From NCBI GenBank assembly GCA_003135995.1, contig PNBM01000257.1, positions 1 to 10,689 on the forward strand: 10,689 bases of DNA. Reading direction: 5' to 3'. This document shows positions 1 through 6,910 of the stretch, one piece after another. The DNA is from Ignavibacteriota bacterium (lineage in GTDB: Bacteria; Bacteroidota; Ignavibacteria; Tepidaquicellales; Tepidaquicellaceae). The notes beneath the pieces were generated by a model. The model had not been told where the DNA came from, did not search any database, and saw only the letters and a program-made list of their open reading frames with translations. The position numbers and the translations under genes are program-made. Within the stretch, counting starts at the first letter, position 1; each line of letters starts with the position of its first letter.

Positions 1-650
1 ATAAGGATTATATCGGTATAATCGAATCTCTGAAAGAGCAGGATGAGAAGATGTATAAGGTTTATGCGCTTGGTGAATATGCGGCGATAGAAGGTCAGAT
101 TTTTAATAATATTGCTTTCTCGTCTGAGTTTCCGCTCGTGTTCGATGAGGTTTTTTATGGTCTCGATTTCGGATTTAATAATCCGACCTGTTTAATAAAA
201 ATCGGGATGAAGGATAATAAGTTTTTCATTAAAGAGGAGATTTATAAATTGTATATGCTTAATTCGGAGTTGATTAAGAATCTTAAACGACTGAACCTGA
301 CTTCGAAAAATGTTATTTATGCGGATTCATCAGAAACGGACAGGATTCAGGAAATTTATTCATCGGGATTCAACGTAAAGCCGGCGGATAAGAACGTAAA
401 AGACGGGATTGATTTTATTAAAAGCTGTGAGATTTATACAAAAGACGGGAATGTGAATTTTAATAATGAACTAAAAGAATATGTATGGCAAAAGGATAAG
501 AACGGAAATCAGCTTGAAGTGCCTGTTAAATTTAATGACCATGCGATGGATGCGATGCGTTATGCCATTTGGTCGCATTGCCGTCGCCGATATGATTTGC
601 CTAATGTTAAACGGCTGACAGGGAATGTTAATATACGTGTGCTTGGATAA
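1..650 (+). CDS. Phage terminase large subunit, C-terminal nuclease part (5' end outside the window)
   Basis: The large terminase subunit (TerL) cuts and translocates phage DNA into proheads. Only the C-terminal part is visible. The frame is open from base 3 with no stop, and the residues before the first ATG (base 51) still read like the linker between ATPase and nuclease domains (KVYALGEYAAIEGQIF), so that ATG is probably internal. The RNase H-like nuclease domain shows its acidic triad: Asp in GLDFGFNNPT (codon 165-167), Asp in YADSSETDR (324-326) and the DHAMDAMRYA motif (537-551) near the C-terminus, as in PBSX-type terminases. The C-terminus looks natural. The Walker ATPase domain would lie upstream of the window and cannot be judged. 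No portal, capsid or other phage gene follows, so this could be a prophage edge or a remnant. The family call is firm; whether the gene is intact is unknown. Confidence 0.88.
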   Translation, partial: KDYIGIIESLKEQDEKMYKVYALGEYAAIEGQIFNNIAFSSEFPLVFDEVFYGLDFGFNNPTCLIKIGMKDNKFFIKEEIYKLYMLNSELIKNLKRLNLTSKNVIYADSSETDRIQEIYSSGFNVKPADKNVKDGIDFIKSCEIYTKDGNVNFNNELKEYVWQKDKNGNQLEVPVKFNDHAMDAMRYAIWSHCRRRYDLPNVKRLTGNVNIRVLG

Positions 651-783
651 AGCGAAGAGCATTTTACCACTGAGAAAAGTTTAGAATTCTGAATTATGAA
701 TGCTGAATTATGAATTATGAATAAAGAGCAAAGCGCTTTTATCACAGAGAAACGCAGAGAAAGAGCAGAGAGACACAGAGATG
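651..783. repeat. Composite intergenic repeat (AATTATGAATTA units plus purine-rich CACAGAG units)
   Basis: This non-coding stretch directly follows the terminase stop. It holds AATTATGAAT-type repeats (684-722), then AGAGCAAAGCGCTTTTA with the 10-base palindrome AAAGCGCTTT at 730-739, then a purine-rich run of CACAGAGAAACGCAGAG type (743-783). A shorter, diverged copy of the last two modules lies at 651-680 (GAAGAGCATTTTACCACTGAG). The same order of modules recurs after the next gene at 1661-1785. I see no ORF or RNA gene in it. Confidence 0.6.
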
Positions 784-803
784 AGCTGAAGAAAAAGTAA
801 ATA

Positions 804-863
804 ATTCACTTTTTCACTATTTCACATTTCACTATTTCACCTTTTCACTATTTCGCTATTTTT
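804..863. repeat. Degenerate short tandem repeat, TTCAC(T/A)ATT-type
   Basis: About seven imperfect units of 7 to 9 bases built on TTCACTAT, TTCACAT and TTCACCT run head to tail, the last one diverged to TTCGCTAT. No coding frame crosses the array convincingly. The remaining bases up to the next start codon (864-977) are plain AT-rich sequence in which I see no certain promoter. Confidence 0.7.
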
Positions 864-977
864 ATGGTGTTTTGAATCGTTGGAATTATGTTAACTAAAG
901 AGAAATCTGACTTTATTTAAATATTAGTTATAGTTACATTTAATGATTAATAATTTTAATTTAGTATCATTTAAAAT

Positions 978-1658
978 ATGGCAAAATTAGGGAAACCAGT
1001 AAAAAAATCACCTGAAGAGAAAGTAATGGATTTTTACTACCAGGCTGTGGATTATTTTGAAAAGAATAAAAACAGAGTTTATACTATTCTTACAGTTGTT
1101 GTCGTTATAATAGCAGCGATTTTTCTTTATTTCAGAAATCAATCGAACCAGAATGAAACTGCCGACCTGGAACTTAATAAGGTAAAACAATTTTATATAG
1201 CAGGTTCATACCAGCAGGCGATGACCGGAGATTCATCGGGAATGTCGAAGGGTTTGCAGTATATTGTTGATAATTACAGTTCAACAGAAAGCGGACAGGC
1301 TGCTAAAGTGATGCTTGCAAACTGCTATATGTATTTCAGGGATTTCGATAATGCGGAAAAATATTATAAAGATTTTTCGGGTAAGAATGATATATATAAA
1401 TCAACTGCATTAGCGGGTTTAGGAGCCGTGGCAGAAGCGAAAAATGATTTTTTATCAGCTGCGAAATATTATGAAAAAGCTGCGAACATTAGTAAGACGG
1501 CTACAAACAATGAAGAGAATTTGTTTTATGCCATAAGAGATTATTCATTTCTTAAAGATAATGATAATGTGAAACGACTGGTTAAAATTTTGAAAACGGA
1601 TTATCCGAAATCGAAGTTTTTGCAGCAGGTGGCGAGATATGACACGAATGAAAATTAA
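978..1658 (+). CDS. Single-pass membrane protein with TPR-like repeats (YfgM/TPR_21-like)
   Basis: The 226-residue protein has a charged N-terminus (residues 1-33), one hydrophobic segment at about 34-52 (VYTILTVVVVIIAAIFLYF), and a soluble C-terminal part with at least two TPR-like helix pairs: about 108-135 (AAKVMLANCYMYFRDFDNAEKYY) and 143-171 (ALAGLGAVAEAKNDFLSAAKYY). With lysines before the membrane segment and no cleavage site visible, the TPR domain is predicted to lie outside the cytoplasm. This is the architecture of YfgM-like proteins, which act as periplasmic protein-interaction platforms near the Sec translocon in E. coli; that function is not shown here. No clear Shine-Dalgarno precedes the ATG. 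The gene stands alone between two repeat-rich gaps, so no operon context helps. Membrane TPR protein is safe; the family link is moderate. Confidence 0.75.
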   Translation: MAKLGKPVKKSPEEKVMDFYYQAVDYFEKNKNRVYTILTVVVVIIAAIFLYFRNQSNQNETADLELNKVKQFYIAGSYQQAMTGDSSGMSKGLQYIVDNYSSTESGQAAKVMLANCYMYFRDFDNAEKYYKDFSGKNDIYKSTALAGLGAVAEAKNDFLSAAKYYEKAANISKTATNNEENLFYAIRDYSFLKDNDNVKRLVKILKTDYPKSKFLQQVARYDTNEN

Positions 1659-1660
1659 GA

Positions 1661-1687
1661 ATTAAGAATTATGAATTAAGAGCTTTA
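1661..1687. repeat. 27-base direct repeat, copy 1 (of 1819-1845)
   Basis: The 27 bases beginning ATTAAGAATTATGAATTAAG and ending AGCTTTA are identical to those at 1819-1845, about 158 bases downstream in the same orientation. The copy starts 2 bases after the TPR gene stop. It is the first module of the same composite repeat type seen at 684-783. Confidence 0.85.
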
Positions 1688-1691
1688 TAAG

Positions 1692-1719
1692 CTTTTACAC
1701 GAAGAACACGAAGGAAAAG
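1692..1719. repeat. 28-base direct repeat, copy 1 (TTTTACACGAAGAACACGAAGG type)
   Basis: This 28-base unit (core ACACGAAGAACACGAAGG) matches 1754-1781 at 27 of 28 positions, with A to G as the single difference. The unit is itself an imperfect duplication of ACACGAAG. It follows an AGCTT-TAT-AAGCT inverted repeat at 1681-1693. Confidence 0.85.
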
Positions 1720-1753
1720 CAGTAGAACTTTTTTTATTGTTAAGAGCAAAGAA

Positions 1754-1781
1754 CTTTTACACGAAGAGCACGAAGGAAAAG
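1754..1781. repeat. 28-base direct repeat, copy 2
   Basis: Second copy of the CTTTTACACGAAG unit, 62 bases after the first. It is preceded by TTAAGAGCAAAGAA, which resembles the middle module (AGAGCAAAGCGC) of the repeat at 725-741, so the two gaps carry the same family. Confidence 0.85.
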
Positions 1782-1818
1782 AAGAAGAATATTAATTATT
1801 ATTATGACAAAGAACGAA

Positions 1819-1845
1819 ATTAAGAATTATGAATTAAGAGCTTTA
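1819..1845. repeat. 27-base direct repeat, copy 2
   Basis: Exact second copy of 1661-1687. It lies about 40 bases before the YqeY-like gene start. The whole gap 1659-1887 is explained by these repeats plus A-rich filler; no ORF or RNA gene is seen. Confidence 0.85.
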
Positions 1846-1887
1846 AGAACTGATGTACACAGATAATTTTAAATTTAAAACTGTTTG

Positions 1888-2340
1888 ATGAAGAGTTTAA
1901 AAGAGAAAATACTTGAGGATTTAACAAATTCGATGAAGGCGCAGAATGCTTTCAGGACAGAGACTTTACGCGGTATCAGAGCGGAAATACTGAAAATGGA
2001 TAAGTCAGGTTTGAACAGGGAAATGACGGAAGAAGAAGAAATACAGCTTCTGAGAAGACAGGTGAAGATGAGAAAAGAATCAATCGAATTGTTTGAAAGC
2101 GGCGGAAGAATGGATTTAGTAGAAAAAGAGAAGAAACAACTCGAGATAATTATGGAGTATATGCCGAAACCGATGTCGAATGAAGAAGCTGAAAAGATTG
2201 TAATTAAAATAATAGAGGAAACCGGTGCGAATTCACAGAAGGATTTTGGCAAGGTGATGGGTGCGGCGATGAAAGAGCTTAAAGGGAAAATTGACGGGAA
2301 GATTGTGCAGGAGATGATTAAATCTAAATTGGGCTCTTAA
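1888..2340 (+). CDS. YqeY/GatB-domain protein (GatB_Yqey family)
   Basis: This 150-residue, highly charged, all-helical protein matches the stand-alone YqeY family in length and layout. Visible family features are the N-terminal LKEKILEDLTNSMKAQNAF, the TLRGIRAEI stretch, the LLRRQVKMRKESIELFESGGRMDL block and the C-terminal DFGKVMGAAMKELKGKIDG. The domain resembles the C-terminal domain of GatB, the amidotransferase subunit that contacts tRNA, and YqeY proteins are suspected to have an RNA-linked role, but no activity is established. ATG at 1888 is preferred; an in-frame TTG at 1885 would add one residue. No Shine-Dalgarno is visible. The gene is flanked by repeat-rich gaps and appears monocistronic. 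Confidence 0.88.
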   Translation: MKSLKEKILEDLTNSMKAQNAFRTETLRGIRAEILKMDKSGLNREMTEEEEIQLLRRQVKMRKESIELFESGGRMDLVEKEKKQLEIIMEYMPKPMSNEEAEKIVIKIIEETGANSQKDFGKVMGAAMKELKGKIDGKIVQEMIKSKLGS

Positions 2341-2429
2341 AATTATTTGTGTGATTTATTCTTGTTAAATATAATTGTACGTTATTTGATAAGTAGTTAG
2401 TAGATAGAAGGTTGTAAATTGATATTGAT

Positions 2430-2452
2430 GTAGCCGCAGGCTTTAGACTGCG
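2430..2452. repeat. Small GC-rich hairpin (CGCAG/CTGCG)
   Basis: In an otherwise AT-rich gap, CGCAG (2435-2439) and CTGCG (2448-2452) form a 5-base stem around GCTTTAGA. The wording GTAGCCGCAGGCTTTAG looks like a dispersed intergenic repeat rather than gene-specific sequence. It is too short a stem, with no T-tract, to be a good terminator. Confidence 0.5.
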
Positions 2453-2498
2453 AAGAAAATGTGTAAGAGCGTTTATTCAATTTATCAATAATTTATGC

Positions 2499-2556
2499 CG
2501 GGAATCGTAACGAGAGTAGCTTTGTGTTACGTCTGGATTCCCGCTTTCGCGGGAAT
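2499..2556. repeat. REP-like palindromic element with three complementary arms
   Basis: ATTCCCGC (2537-2544) and GCGGGAAT (2549-2556) form a perfect 8-base stem with the loop TTTC. This is like the 'ATTCCCGC...GCGGGAAT' palindromes dispersed in many bacterial genomes (for example the dRS3 pattern ATTCCC-N8-GGGAAT of Neisseria). A third arm upstream, CGGGAATCGTAAC (2499-2511), can also pair with GTTAC (2526-2530) plus GATTCCCG (2536-2543), leaving a 5-base bulge, so two exclusive folds are possible. The element sits in the 326-base gap before cvpA, which otherwise holds only AT-rich sequence, the small hairpin at 2430-2452 and an 8-base palindrome CTCCGGAG at 2628-2635. Confidence 0.7.
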
Positions 2557-2666
2557 GACAAATATTTTTTAAACTCCGAATGAGTTCCTTTAAAGTATAT
2601 AAATTCTAATTCTATAAATACCTGCTCCTCCGGAGAAATATTTTTTAACAATTTTAAAATTTACGA

Positions 2667-3197
2667 TTGAATAGTCTTGATTGGATAATATTACTGATAA
2701 TACTCATTCCTGCTTTGATGGGTCTGAAGTATGGATTTTTAAGAGGAATTTTTTCTCTTCTTAGTATTATTATCGGATTATATCTTGCAGCTAAATTTCA
2801 TACAGGAGTTGCAATTTTATTGCATAAGGTAATTAAAGACGATAAAATAGTTTACGTAATTTCATTCGGCATGATTATTTTTGTTATTTACATTGCGGGA
2901 GTTTTTATTGCAAGTAAACTTTCAAAAATAAATGTTATAACAAAAACGATAGACAGGTTTCTTGGGTTTTCATTCGGAATATTAAAAGGACTGATAGTAG
3001 TTAGTTTGATATTAATATTTCTGACAAGTTTTAATCTTATTTCGGACACAAAAACAAAAGCATCGACTCTTTATCCATACGTTTACAATATTGCCCCAAA
3101 AACATACGATTTCATTTCTTCATTTATTCCAATTTCAAAAAAATCTTTCGAAGACCTGAATCCATTAATGAAAAAAGATTCAACCGACAGAAAATAA
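2667..3197 (+). CDS. cvpA: CvpA family inner-membrane protein
   Basis: This 176-residue membrane protein has four predicted hydrophobic segments (about 6-20, 25-43, 61-83 and 103-122) and the family-typical stretch IDRFLGFSFGILKG (95-108) just before the last one. CvpA was named for colicin V production in E. coli and its molecular activity remains unsettled. The start is TTG at 2667, giving MNSLDW, a usual CvpA opening; an in-frame TAA at 2655-2657 blocks extension, and the next Met (residue 18) would delete the first membrane segment. A hydrophilic tail follows residue 125. Its TAA overlaps the mutS2 ATG by one base (TAATG), so the two are very probably co-translated. A cvpA-like gene also lies near mutS2 in Bacillus (yshB, polX, mutS2), which supports the call. 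Confidence 0.87.
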   Translation: MNSLDWIILLIILIPALMGLKYGFLRGIFSLLSIIIGLYLAAKFHTGVAILLHKVIKDDKIVYVISFGMIIFVIYIAGVFIASKLSKINVITKTIDRFLGFSFGILKGLIVVSLILIFLTSFNLISDTKTKASTLYPYVYNIAPKTYDFISSFIPISKKSFEDLNPLMKKDSTDRK

Positions 3198-5551
3198 TGA
3201 ATCTAAACGAAGTTAAAATAAAGCTTGAATTTGAAAAGGTATTAGCGAGAATAAAAAATTATATTTATTCCGAACCTGCAATCGAAAAATGCGATTCCTT
3301 CGAATTCATAACCGACAGTATGGACCTCGAATATGAACTGAATAAAATTTTACAGATGAGGGAAATCGTTGAACTAAACATTGGTTTTGAATTAGCCGGG
3401 TTAAAGGATATACGCGAATTAATAGATAAATCCAAAATTTACGGAAATTATTTAGAGCCTGAAAAATTACTTTGGATACTGGATTTTCTGAAAATATCGA
3501 AGAGTGTAAAGAGAATAAATAATTCCAAATATGAAGAAATTCCAGATAATTTTAATCTACTTTATAATATAACTGAAAATTTATTTGTAGATAAAATTTT
3601 GGAGCATCACATTGAAAGTGCTATAGATACTAACGGTGAGATAAAAGAATCATCATTTACAAATTTAAAGAACATAAGAAAAGATATAAGAAGGTACTCT
3701 GATTCGCTACACAAAACTTTGACAAAAATTCTTAAAAACGTCTCCGAAAAAGAACTCTCGCAGGATGATATAATATCCATTCGGGACGGAAGATTTGTGA
3801 TTCCCGTTAAAGTTGAAAATAAAAGAAGAGTTCCGGGAATTATACACAGCTCGTCTGCTACGGGCTTAACGGTGTTTGTCGAGCCGCAGGAAACCATTGA
3901 GATTAATAATGAAATTGCAGAACTGAAATTCGAAGAGCAAAGGGAAATAGAAAAAATATTGCGGGAATTAACTGCAGAGATTGCTAAATACGGAGAGCAG
4001 CTAAAAGGAAATACTGAAATATTATCTGAAATGGATTTGCTTCAGGCGAAAGCGAGATATGCGATAGAAACAAATTCATACAAACCCATTCTTGAAAAAG
4101 AGGGAAATGAAATTATAAATGCTTACCATCCTGTCCTGCTCCAGAAACACAAATTAAAAGATATTGTACCGCTAAATCTCAACATAGGAAAAGATTATAA
4201 CACTTTGATAGTAACAGGTCCGAACGCCGGCGGGAAAACCGTAACTTTAAAAACTGTTGGTTTGCTTCAGTTAATGCTTCAGCATGCGATTTTGATTCCT
4301 GCGGATTACAACAGCAGGTTCAGACTTTTCAAAAAAATATTCGTGAACATAGGCGATGAACAATCAATTGAAAATAATTTAAGTTCTTTCAGTTCTCATT
4401 TAAAAACCATTAAAGAAATTATGGACGTTTGTGACAGCGATTCATTAATTCTGATAGATGAAATATGCAGCGGCACAGATCCGACATTCGGCGGTGCTTT
4501 GTCATCATCCATTTTAAAATATTTCTCCGAAAAAAATTGCATAACAATTGTCACAACGCACATCGGAATTTTGAAAAGTTTTGCATATAACACGGAGAAA
4601 ATGGAAAATGCATCACTTGAATTCGACAGCAAGACGTTATCACCGAACTATAAATTTGTTACGGGAATTCCGGGACAGAGTTTTACTTTTGAAATTGCAC
4701 ATAAATATGATTTCCCCGATAAAGTCATAGAGACAGCCCGCACATATATGGGTGAAAGCGAAAACAAACTGGAAGAACTCATAAAAGAGCTTAATCTGAA
4801 CAAGCAAAAATATTCAGACCTGAAAAGGGAAAATGAAATTGAGAATGCAAAACTGAAAGAACTCGTAAAATCTTATGAGAATAAAACGATTGAATTAAGA
4901 ATAAATGAAAAAGAAATTTTAAAAGAAGCAAAGAAAAAAGCAGAGCAAGTGATAAAAGATGGTAACAGGCTGATTGAGAGAACAGTAAAGGAAATCCGTG
5001 AAAAGAAAGACGTCACTCTTAAAGAAATAAAAGAAAAATATAAAGAAGAATCGAAAGAGATAACATATCTGCCTGAGGAATACATTGAAATAAGTAAAGA
5101 TGCCGATATATCCGTTCACGATATTATAAGAATCAAAGGAACAAACACAACAGGGGAAGTTCAGGAAATAAATCACGGAGTTGCGAATATAAATTGCAAC
5201 GGTTTGATTATCAAGGCGCATCTGAAAGACATAGAAAAAATAAACAGAAGTGAAGTAAGCAAAGCCGTACATTCGGAAATAAGAAGCGATATACATCAGC
5301 CGGAATATGCATCGAGTCTTGATTTACGCGGAATGTATGCCGACGAAATAAAAGAGAAGCTCGAGGATTTCATTTATAATGCAACATTAAATTCAATCAC
5401 GAATGTTACGATTGTTCACGGCAAAGGAACAGGTAAATTAAGGGACACCGTTAGAAATTTATTAAAAACAAATAAATTCGTAATTTCGTACAGGTTCGGA
5501 AGCTGGAACGAAGGCGATACCGGGGTTACAATCGTCGAATTAAAAAATTAA
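3197..5551 (+). CDS. mutS2: MutS2 (endonuclease MutS2 / ribosome-collision rescue ATPase)
   Basis: The 784-residue protein has normal MutS2 length and architecture. A helical core and lever region (about 1-300, with PVKVENKRRVPGIIHSSS at 203-220) comes first, lacking the mismatch-recognition domain of MutS. The ABC-type ATPase has Walker A GPNAGGKT (341-348) and Walker B LILIDE (D421, E422) followed by SGTDP. Then come a long charged coiled coil (about 520-630), a KOW-like segment (about 640-690) and a C-terminal Smr domain with LDLRG (708-712) and HGKGTG (741-746). MutS2 has been linked to suppression of homologous recombination and, in Bacillus subtilis, to splitting collided ribosomes; which applies here cannot be told. 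All key motifs look intact. It is the middle gene of the cvpA-mutS2-regulator operon and starts within the cvpA stop codon, with no separate Shine-Dalgarno. Confidence 0.96.
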   Translation: MNLNEVKIKLEFEKVLARIKNYIYSEPAIEKCDSFEFITDSMDLEYELNKILQMREIVELNIGFELAGLKDIRELIDKSKIYGNYLEPEKLLWILDFLKISKSVKRINNSKYEEIPDNFNLLYNITENLFVDKILEHHIESAIDTNGEIKESSFTNLKNIRKDIRRYSDSLHKTLTKILKNVSEKELSQDDIISIRDGRFVIPVKVENKRRVPGIIHSSSATGLTVFVEPQETIEINNEIAELKFEEQREIEKILRELTAEIAKYGEQLKGNTEILSEMDLLQAKARYAIETNSYKPILEKEGNEIINAYHPVLLQKHKLKDIVPLNLNIGKDYNTLIVTGPNAGGKTVTLKTVGLLQLMLQHAILIPADYNSRFRLFKKIFVNIGDEQSIENNLSSFSSHLKTIKEIMDVCDSDSLILIDEICSGTDPTFGGALSSSILKYFSEKNCITIVTTHIGILKSFAYNTEKMENASLEFDSKTLSPNYKFVTGIPGQSFTFEIAHKYDFPDKVIETARTYMGESENKLEELIKELNLNKQKYSDLKRENEIENAKLKELVKSYENKTIELRINEKEILKEAKKKAEQVIKDGNRLIERTVKEIREKKDVTLKEIKEKYKEESKEITYLPEEYIEISKDADISVHDIIRIKGTNTTGEVQEINHGVANINCNGLIIKAHLKDIEKINRSEVSKAVHSEIRSDIHQPEYASSLDLRGMYADEIKEKLEDFIYNATLNSITNVTIVHGKGTGKLRDTVRNLLKTNKFVISYRFGSWNEGDTGVTIVELKN

Positions 5552-5557
5552 AATTAT

Positions 5558-6910
5558 ATGAGCAAAATATTAATTGTAGATGACGAACAAAGCATACTCG
5601 ATATTCTATCGATGGTACTGGTAGACCAGAATTATCATGTTGATACCTGCCTTGATGGATTTACTGCGATAGAAAAAGTCATGAATAACAAATACGACTT
5701 AGTTTTGCTTGATATAAAAATGCCGAAGATGGACGGACTCGAAGTGCTGGATAAGATTGTGGAAATAGATAAAGAGCTTGTTGCAATTATGATTTCAGGT
5801 CACGGTAATGTTGAAACTGCCGTCGAGGCTACAAAGAGGGGAGCATTTAATTATATTCAGAAGCCCCCGGATTATGACGAACTTAAAATAACACTTCGCA
5901 ATGCAATAGAATATAAAAAATCGAAAGACGAATTAAAAAAATTAAAACACGAACTTTTAGAATCGATTTCTATAAACGGAAAAAGTGAAGCAATTATTAA
6001 CGTAAAAGAATTAATTTCCAAATATTCGAATCTTGATTTAAACATTCTGATAACGGGTGAAAGCGGAACGGGAAAGATGCTCGTGGCAAGGCAAATTCAT
6101 GTTAACTCAAAGAGGAGTGATAAACCCTTTATTGCCATCAACTGCGCTACGTTAACGGATAAAAATGCTGATGCTGAACTTTTCGGTGAATTTACGAACG
6201 GCAGGGTAATAACGACCGGTAAACTCATTGAAGGGCAGGGTGGAGTGATTCTGTTCGATGAAATATCCAATCTTCCGCTCGATGTCCAGTCGAGAATTCT
6301 AAAAGTAATCGAAGAAAATAAATTTTCGAGAACAGGGCAAAGCGGAGAAATTAATCTTGACGTGAGATTTTTATTTTCAACAAATAAAAATCTCGAGTTA
6401 GAAATTGAAGAGGGGAGATTCAGGGAAGATTTATATCACAGGATTAACGTATTAAATATAAATATTCCGCCGTTACGGGATCGGGCAATAGATATTGAAG
6501 TTCTGACGTTATTCTTTTCGGAACAAATATCGCTTGCGTTCGGAACCAAAAAAAAGAAATGGTCTGATGAATCACTTGAAAGGCTGAGAACTTTCCGCTG
6601 GGCAGGAAATGTGAGGGAGTTAAAGAATTTTATAGAAAGAATTATTTTTACGAACGACAAGGAAATTATCGAAGCAAATGATTTTGATATACCGGGTACA
6701 CGGCACCTGCAGGTACTTGAAGATTTGATGAATAAGAATATGTCGTTAAATGATTTTCAAAATGAATCGGAGAAAAATTTCTTATTAAAAGTACTGAGTG
6801 ATTACAAATATAATATCGTGCAGACAGCAGAGGCATTGAAGATTCAGAGGAGTCATCTTTACAAGCTGATGAATAAATATAAAATTCCGACGCCGAGCAA
6901 GATTAAATAA
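5558..6910 (+). CDS. NtrC-family response regulator with degenerate GAFTGA loop
   Basis: The 450-residue protein has three domains. The receiver (1-120) has the acidic pair D8/D9, phosphorylation site D52 (LLDIKMPKMDG), S80 and K102, all expected for an active receiver. The AAA+ domain (about 135-370) has Walker A GESGTGK (167-173), Walker B VILFDE (D234, E235), and FREDLYHRINVL and PPLRDR as in sigma-54 activators. The Fis-type helix-turn-helix is at about 419-443 (NIVQTAEALKIQRSHLYKLM). Odd point: after ELFG (207-210), where activators carry GAFTGA, this protein reads EFTNGRVITTG and the loop is about four residues shorter. It may therefore not engage sigma-54 and could act on other promoters or as a repressor, as known for some GAFTGA-less NtrC relatives. 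It starts 6 bases after the mutS2 stop, so it is probably co-transcribed. No histidine kinase is in the window. Confidence 0.93.
   Translation: MSKILIVDDEQSILDILSMVLVDQNYHVDTCLDGFTAIEKVMNNKYDLVLLDIKMPKMDGLEVLDKIVEIDKELVAIMISGHGNVETAVEATKRGAFNYIQKPPDYDELKITLRNAIEYKKSKDELKKLKHELLESISINGKSEAIINVKELISKYSNLDLNILITGESGTGKMLVARQIHVNSKRSDKPFIAINCATLTDKNADAELFGEFTNGRVITTGKLIEGQGGVILFDEISNLPLDVQSRILKVIEENKFSRTGQSGEINLDVRFLFSTNKNLELEIEEGRFREDLYHRINVLNINIPPLRDRAIDIEVLTLFFSEQISLAFGTKKKKWSDESLERLRTFRWAGNVRELKNFIERIIFTNDKEIIEANDFDIPGTRHLQVLEDLMNKNMSLNDFQNESEKNFLLKVLSDYKYNIVQTAEALKIQRSHLYKLMNKYKIPTPSKIK

Noticed and set aside
872..977. Promoter for the TPR gene
   Set aside because: Several TTG- and TATAAT-like words can be picked in this AT-rich DNA, but none with convincing spacing, so no site is claimed.
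1661..1850. Possible CRISPR array from the regularly placed 27- and 28-base repeats
   Set aside because: Only two copies of each repeat, two different repeat types, spacing not constant, low complexity and no cas genes in the window.
1875..2252. A 125-residue reading frame on the - strand across the YqeY-like gene
   Set aside because: It is entirely antisense to a clearly recognised gene, is rich in Ser/Ile/Phe as expected from the reverse of a Glu/Lys-rich gene, and has no recognisable domain.
2537..2556. Hairpin read as an intrinsic terminator of the YqeY-like gene
   Set aside because: It lies about 200 bases past the stop and has no T-tract directly after the stem (ACAAAT follows first); a dispersed palindromic element fits better.
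4919..5296. A 125-residue - strand frame inside mutS2
   Set aside because: Phe/Tyr-rich composition is the mirror of the Lys/Glu-rich coiled coil of MutS2; no start context or domain.
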